This document shows, piece by piece, positions 61,394 through 64,000 of a DNA stretch of 64,000 bases. Origin of the DNA: AWTP1-13 sp050248715 (lineage in GTDB: Bacteria; Pseudomonadota; Alphaproteobacteria; Rhizobiales; Hyphomicrobiaceae); NCBI GenBank assembly GCA_050248715.1, contig JBFWRV010000009.1, positions 1-64,000 on the forward strand, in the 5' to 3' direction. Positions within the stretch are counted from its first letter, which is position 1. Each line of letters begins with the position of its first letter. The position numbers and the translations under genes are program-made. The notes under the pieces are model-generated. The model was not told the DNA's origin. It ran no database searches and saw nothing but the letters and a program-made list of their open reading frames with translations.

Positions 61394-64000
61394 CTAGAAG
61401 CGCTTCAGCAGGCGCTCCAGATATTCGAGCTCCAGCGGCTGGCGGGTCGGCTCACCGAGGCGCCGGCGCAGCTCCTCAAGGATCTCGCGAGCCCGCTGGA
61501 CGTCGATCTGATCGGGCACCTTCACCCCAACGCCGGGGTCGGGACCATCGGTACGCTGCGGCGGCCGGCCCATTGGATCGAGCTCGCCGCGCGAATCGGA
61601 GAGGCCGTACTGGGACGGCATCTGCCGCAGCATTTGCTGGGCCATCTCACGTGCGCCCTCGCGCAGTTGCTCGAGCGCCCGTGCCTCTTCCTGCGTGGCA
61701 CCCTCCAGATCACCCTCCCGCAGCGCCCGCTCGGCGCGTTCCATAGCCTCGCCAGCACCGTCGAGCTGTCCAGGCCCACGCATCCCCAATTCGCCGAGGC
61801 GCCTCTGGAGCCGGCCCAGCATATCGCGCAGCTCGCGCTGGCGATCGCCGAGCGCACCCATCTGGTCGCCGCCCTCGCCCTGGCCGCCTTGCCCTTGCTG
61901 ACCGCGCTGGCCCTGCTGACCCCGCTGGCCGCGCTGGCCCTGCTGGCCCCTCTGCTGGCCTTGCTGGCCGCGCTGACCCTGCTGGCGCTGCTCGCCGAAG
62001 GTGTCGTCGAGGAGCTGCTGCTGGCGGCCGAGCAGGTTGCCGAACTCGTCCATCATCTGGCCGAAGCGCTGGCTCTGGCCCTGGTCCGCCATGCGTCCGG
62101 ACTGCAGCCGGTCGAGCAGATCGCGCAGCTGGCTCAGCATCTGCTGGGCCATGTTGCGGTCGCCGGAGCGCGCCATGTTCTCGAGATTGCGCAGCATCTG
62201 CTCGATGTCCTGCGGCGTCATGAACTGGTTGTTGCGGTCCTGCCCCTGCATCGGCGGCTGGTTCTGCGCCTGCCGTGCCAGCTGCTCCAGGAATTGGGCG
62301 AGGGCCTGCCGCAGCTCCTGCATGAGCCGCTGGATCTCCTCGTCGGATGCACCCTCCTCCAGCGCCTTCGACAGCCGCTCCTGGGCCGCGCGCAGGGCCC
62401 GTTCCGCGTCGGAGAGATTGCCATCCTCGATGCGGAGCGCGATGTTCCAAAGCTGCGCGATGACGCTGTTGCGGCTGGCGCGCGTAGTTTCACGCTGCAA
62501 GCGCCAGTAGGCCGACCTGAGGCCCAGGTACACCTGCAGGTCCTCGATGAAGCCATCCGGCGCAAACGTGAGCGCGTCGAGGGCGCGGGCCACCTGCAGG
62601 CGATCGCGCGGGTCTTCGGCCAGACGCCGGCGCTGCTCCACGACCGCGCGCGCCAGCGGCTTGGAAAAACGCCGCTCGGGAAGCACCAGCTCAACCGGCT
62701 CGCTTCGCCCCGTCTGACCGGCAAGGTCCCTGGCGACCAGTGTCAGCTGCACCTGCATCCCGGCCCAGAAATGATCGCCGATCTCGTGGAAGCTCTGGCC
62801 TTCCGCCTGCTTTGGGTAGGCGCGTGGCAACCTCAAGGCGAGCGCGGGCGGGCGCTCGTAAGGGGGCCGCGGCCCTTTCTTGGCGCTCGGCCGCGCCCAG
62901 GCCGTCGAAGAGGTATCCTCCTTCGGCTTGAGGCGCCGGACACGGCCTTCGGCCGAGACCACGCCGTAGTCGTCCTCGACCTTGAATGTGAATTTCAGCC
63001 CCCCGCGCGGGGTGCGCTCAGGGTCCTTGGTCAGGGCGATCTTTGGCGGATGATCCGGCGTGATGTGGAACGGCCAGCTCAGAAGCTGGGTGCCGCCACC
63101 ATAGATTGTCACGGTACCGGAATGCCGTAGCTCGAGCTTGATCTCCGATACATCGGACGCGCTGGCCGGCGCCGTGGCGGCAAGCTGCTGCTGAGTGCCA
63201 TCGCCGCTGGGGGCTTCGAGCGTCAATGCTCCCAATGCGGCACCGCTCGCACGCACGACCAGGATGCTCCGGTCCGGAACCTCCAACGGTCCTGTTGGCT
63301 TCTCCTGCGGGCGCATTCCGGTGTATCCGCCGTCAGCCAGCATGATGGGTGGCTTGGCGGTATAGGCCGGAGGGGTCACCCAGGCGTCGATCCGCGCCTC
63401 GGCGCCCTTGGCCAGAGCTCCGAAGCGGAAGGCCGACCGCAGACGGTCCGAGGCGCTATCGCCGACCACTACCAGCAGCACGAACACGCCGAGCAGAAGC
63501 AGGGCACGCAGCGCGAAGGGGTCGCGCCGATCCGTGCGCGGCGATGGAGGCCCGACACGCAGCTTCTGCAGCATGGCTGCTAGGCGCTGTCGATGTGCGC
63601 GCCACAAGGCCTCGGTGCGGGCGTCGCCAGCCCCCAGCGTCAGGGTGTCCTCGTACGAGGACGCCGGACGGTGTTTGACGCCAGAGATGGCCTCGACGCG
63701 GCGGATGGCCTGCTCGCGGGTCGGCATGCGCACCCGCACCAGGAGGACCAGCGCAGCGGCAAAGGCGAGGGCGAAGATGGAAAGGACCGACTTATGGGCA
63801 AGCTCAGGCAGCCTCGGCCAAAGTCCCGCCAGCGAAACGCCGATGAAGAGCGCCGCCACGCCCAGCACCAACCATGCCCGCGGCCACAACTGTTCGAACA
63901 GCAGCGCCCACCTGCTGAGGCGCACCTTGCGTTCAAACACCCGCTCGGCCGCCGGCGCAAGCGAGCGTTCACCCGGTGGTGGTCCTTGCCATGCTGCCAT
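61394..64000 (-). CDS. DUF4175/TIGR02302 membrane protein with Gln/Gly-rich tract
   Basis: At least 868 residues; the reading starts with ATG at the window edge, so it could extend further. It has two membrane helices near residues 40-60 and 73-92, and a third near 165-185, then a long soluble region. A Gln/Gly/Arg tract of roughly 45 residues (about 670-715) is built of GQQGQRGQ-like units, encoded at about 61877-61999. Glu/Leu/Arg-rich helices lie on both sides of it. The C-terminus ends LEYLERLLKRF. The family is alphaproteobacterial and its role is not established; coiled-coil segments suggest an assembly or scaffold role at the inner membrane. Confidence 0.85.
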   Translation of the reverse strand: MAAWQGPPPGERSLAPAAERVFERKVRLSRWALLFEQLWPRAWLVLGVAALFIGVSLAGLWPRLPELAHKSVLSIFALAFAAALVLLVRVRMPTREQAIRRVEAISGVKHRPASSYEDTLTLGAGDARTEALWRAHRQRLAAMLQKLRVGPPSPRTDRRDPFALRALLLLGVFVLLVVVGDSASDRLRSAFRFGALAKGAEARIDAWVTPPAYTAKPPIMLADGGYTGMRPQEKPTGPLEVPDRSILVVRASGAALGALTLEAPSGDGTQQQLAATAPASASDVSEIKLELRHSGTVTIYGGGTQLLSWPFHITPDHPPKIALTKDPERTPRGGLKFTFKVEDDYGVVSAEGRVRRLKPKEDTSSTAWARPSAKKGPRPPYERPPALALRLPRAYPKQAEGQSFHEIGDHFWAGMQVQLTLVARDLAGQTGRSEPVELVLPERRFSKPLARAVVEQRRRLAEDPRDRLQVARALDALTFAPDGFIEDLQVYLGLRSAYWRLQRETTRASRNSVIAQLWNIALRIEDGNLSDAERALRAAQERLSKALEEGASDEEIQRLMQELRQALAQFLEQLARQAQNQPPMQGQDRNNQFMTPQDIEQMLRNLENMARSGDRNMAQQMLSQLRDLLDRLQSGRMADQGQSQRFGQMMDEFGNLLGRQQQLLDDTFGEQRQQGQRGQQGQQRGQQGQRGQRGQQGQRGQQGQGGQGEGGDQMGALGDRQRELRDMLGRLQRRLGELGMRGPGQLDGAGEAMERAERALREGDLEGATQEEARALEQLREGAREMAQQMLRQMPSQYGLSDSRGELDPMGRPPQRTDGPDPGVGVKVPDQIDVQRAREILEELRRRLGEPTRQPLELEYLERLLKRF

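Noticed and set aside
61292..63130. Open frame of 612 codons on the plus strand opposite the DUF4175 gene
   Set aside because: It is Leu/Ala-repetitive only because it is antisense to the Gln/Gly/Arg tract and flanking helices; the minus-strand frame has recognised family features.
1..64000. Phage, transposon, CRISPR or defence island
   Set aside because: No integrase, transposase, repeat-spacer array or recognised defence gene was found in either strand.

Overview
The window is GC-rich chromosomal DNA, densely coding on both strands. It most likely comes from an alphaproteobacterium of the order Hyphomicrobiales (Rhizobiales). The markers are a CpdR-type lone receiver, a DUF4167 protein, a TIGR02302/DUF4175 membrane protein, DNA polymerase IV with an N-terminal Cys-pair extension, an Omp25-like beta-barrel protein, a GcvA-subgroup LysR remnant and the lptC/A-lptB-rpoN-ptsN block. 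The genus cannot be read from the sequence. I see no tRNA or rRNA gene, CRISPR array, phage, integrase or transposase.

Region 1-4.8 kb holds the start of a secreted protein, a secreted HExxH metalloprotease, an outer-membrane beta-barrel protein, a small exported protein and a membrane-anchored Clp-fold serine protease. Region 4.8-14.8 kb is an accessory catabolic island. It has a complete carbohydrate-type ABC importer (binding protein, two permeases, ATPase), two acyl-CoA-dehydrogenase-fold flavoproteins, an M24 peptidase, an LLM flavin oxidoreductase and a decayed glutathione S-transferase gene. Region 14.9-20.4 kb has an Ala/Glu-rich secreted protein with a six-Cys tail, an SDR enzyme, a YdhR-like protein, queG and uppP. 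Region 20.4-27.6 kb has a glycogen-debranching-like enzyme with a glycosyltransferase, a PRC-barrel protein, an MFS transporter and an ABC exporter.

Region 27.7-39 kb is envelope and regulatory core: ptsN, rpoN, lptB and a fused lptC-lptA gene in one operon-like run, then cpdR and hpt, then ftsE-ftsX-ydcF-plsC on the other strand. The usual hpf gene between rpoN and ptsN is absent. Region 39-48 kb has dinB, a TPR protein, an MFS transporter, a truncated LysR gene and a tight three-gene operon of 2-hydroxyacid dehydrogenases. Region 48-64 kb has a patatin-like lipase, an alpha-2-macroglobulin/PBP1C pair (envelope defence and peptidoglycan repair), a PHB-depolymerase-like hydrolase, a LysR regulator and a DUF4175 protein that reaches the window edge.

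The points most worth following up are the single-chain LptC-LptA-LptA bridge protein, a GC-rich palindromic repeat that appears to be translated inside the N-terminus of PBP1C, the missing hpf gene, the uncharacterised importer/flavoenzyme/peptidase island, the 2-hydroxyacid dehydrogenase trio, and a 46-residue membrane protein preceded by a 9-bp hairpin.
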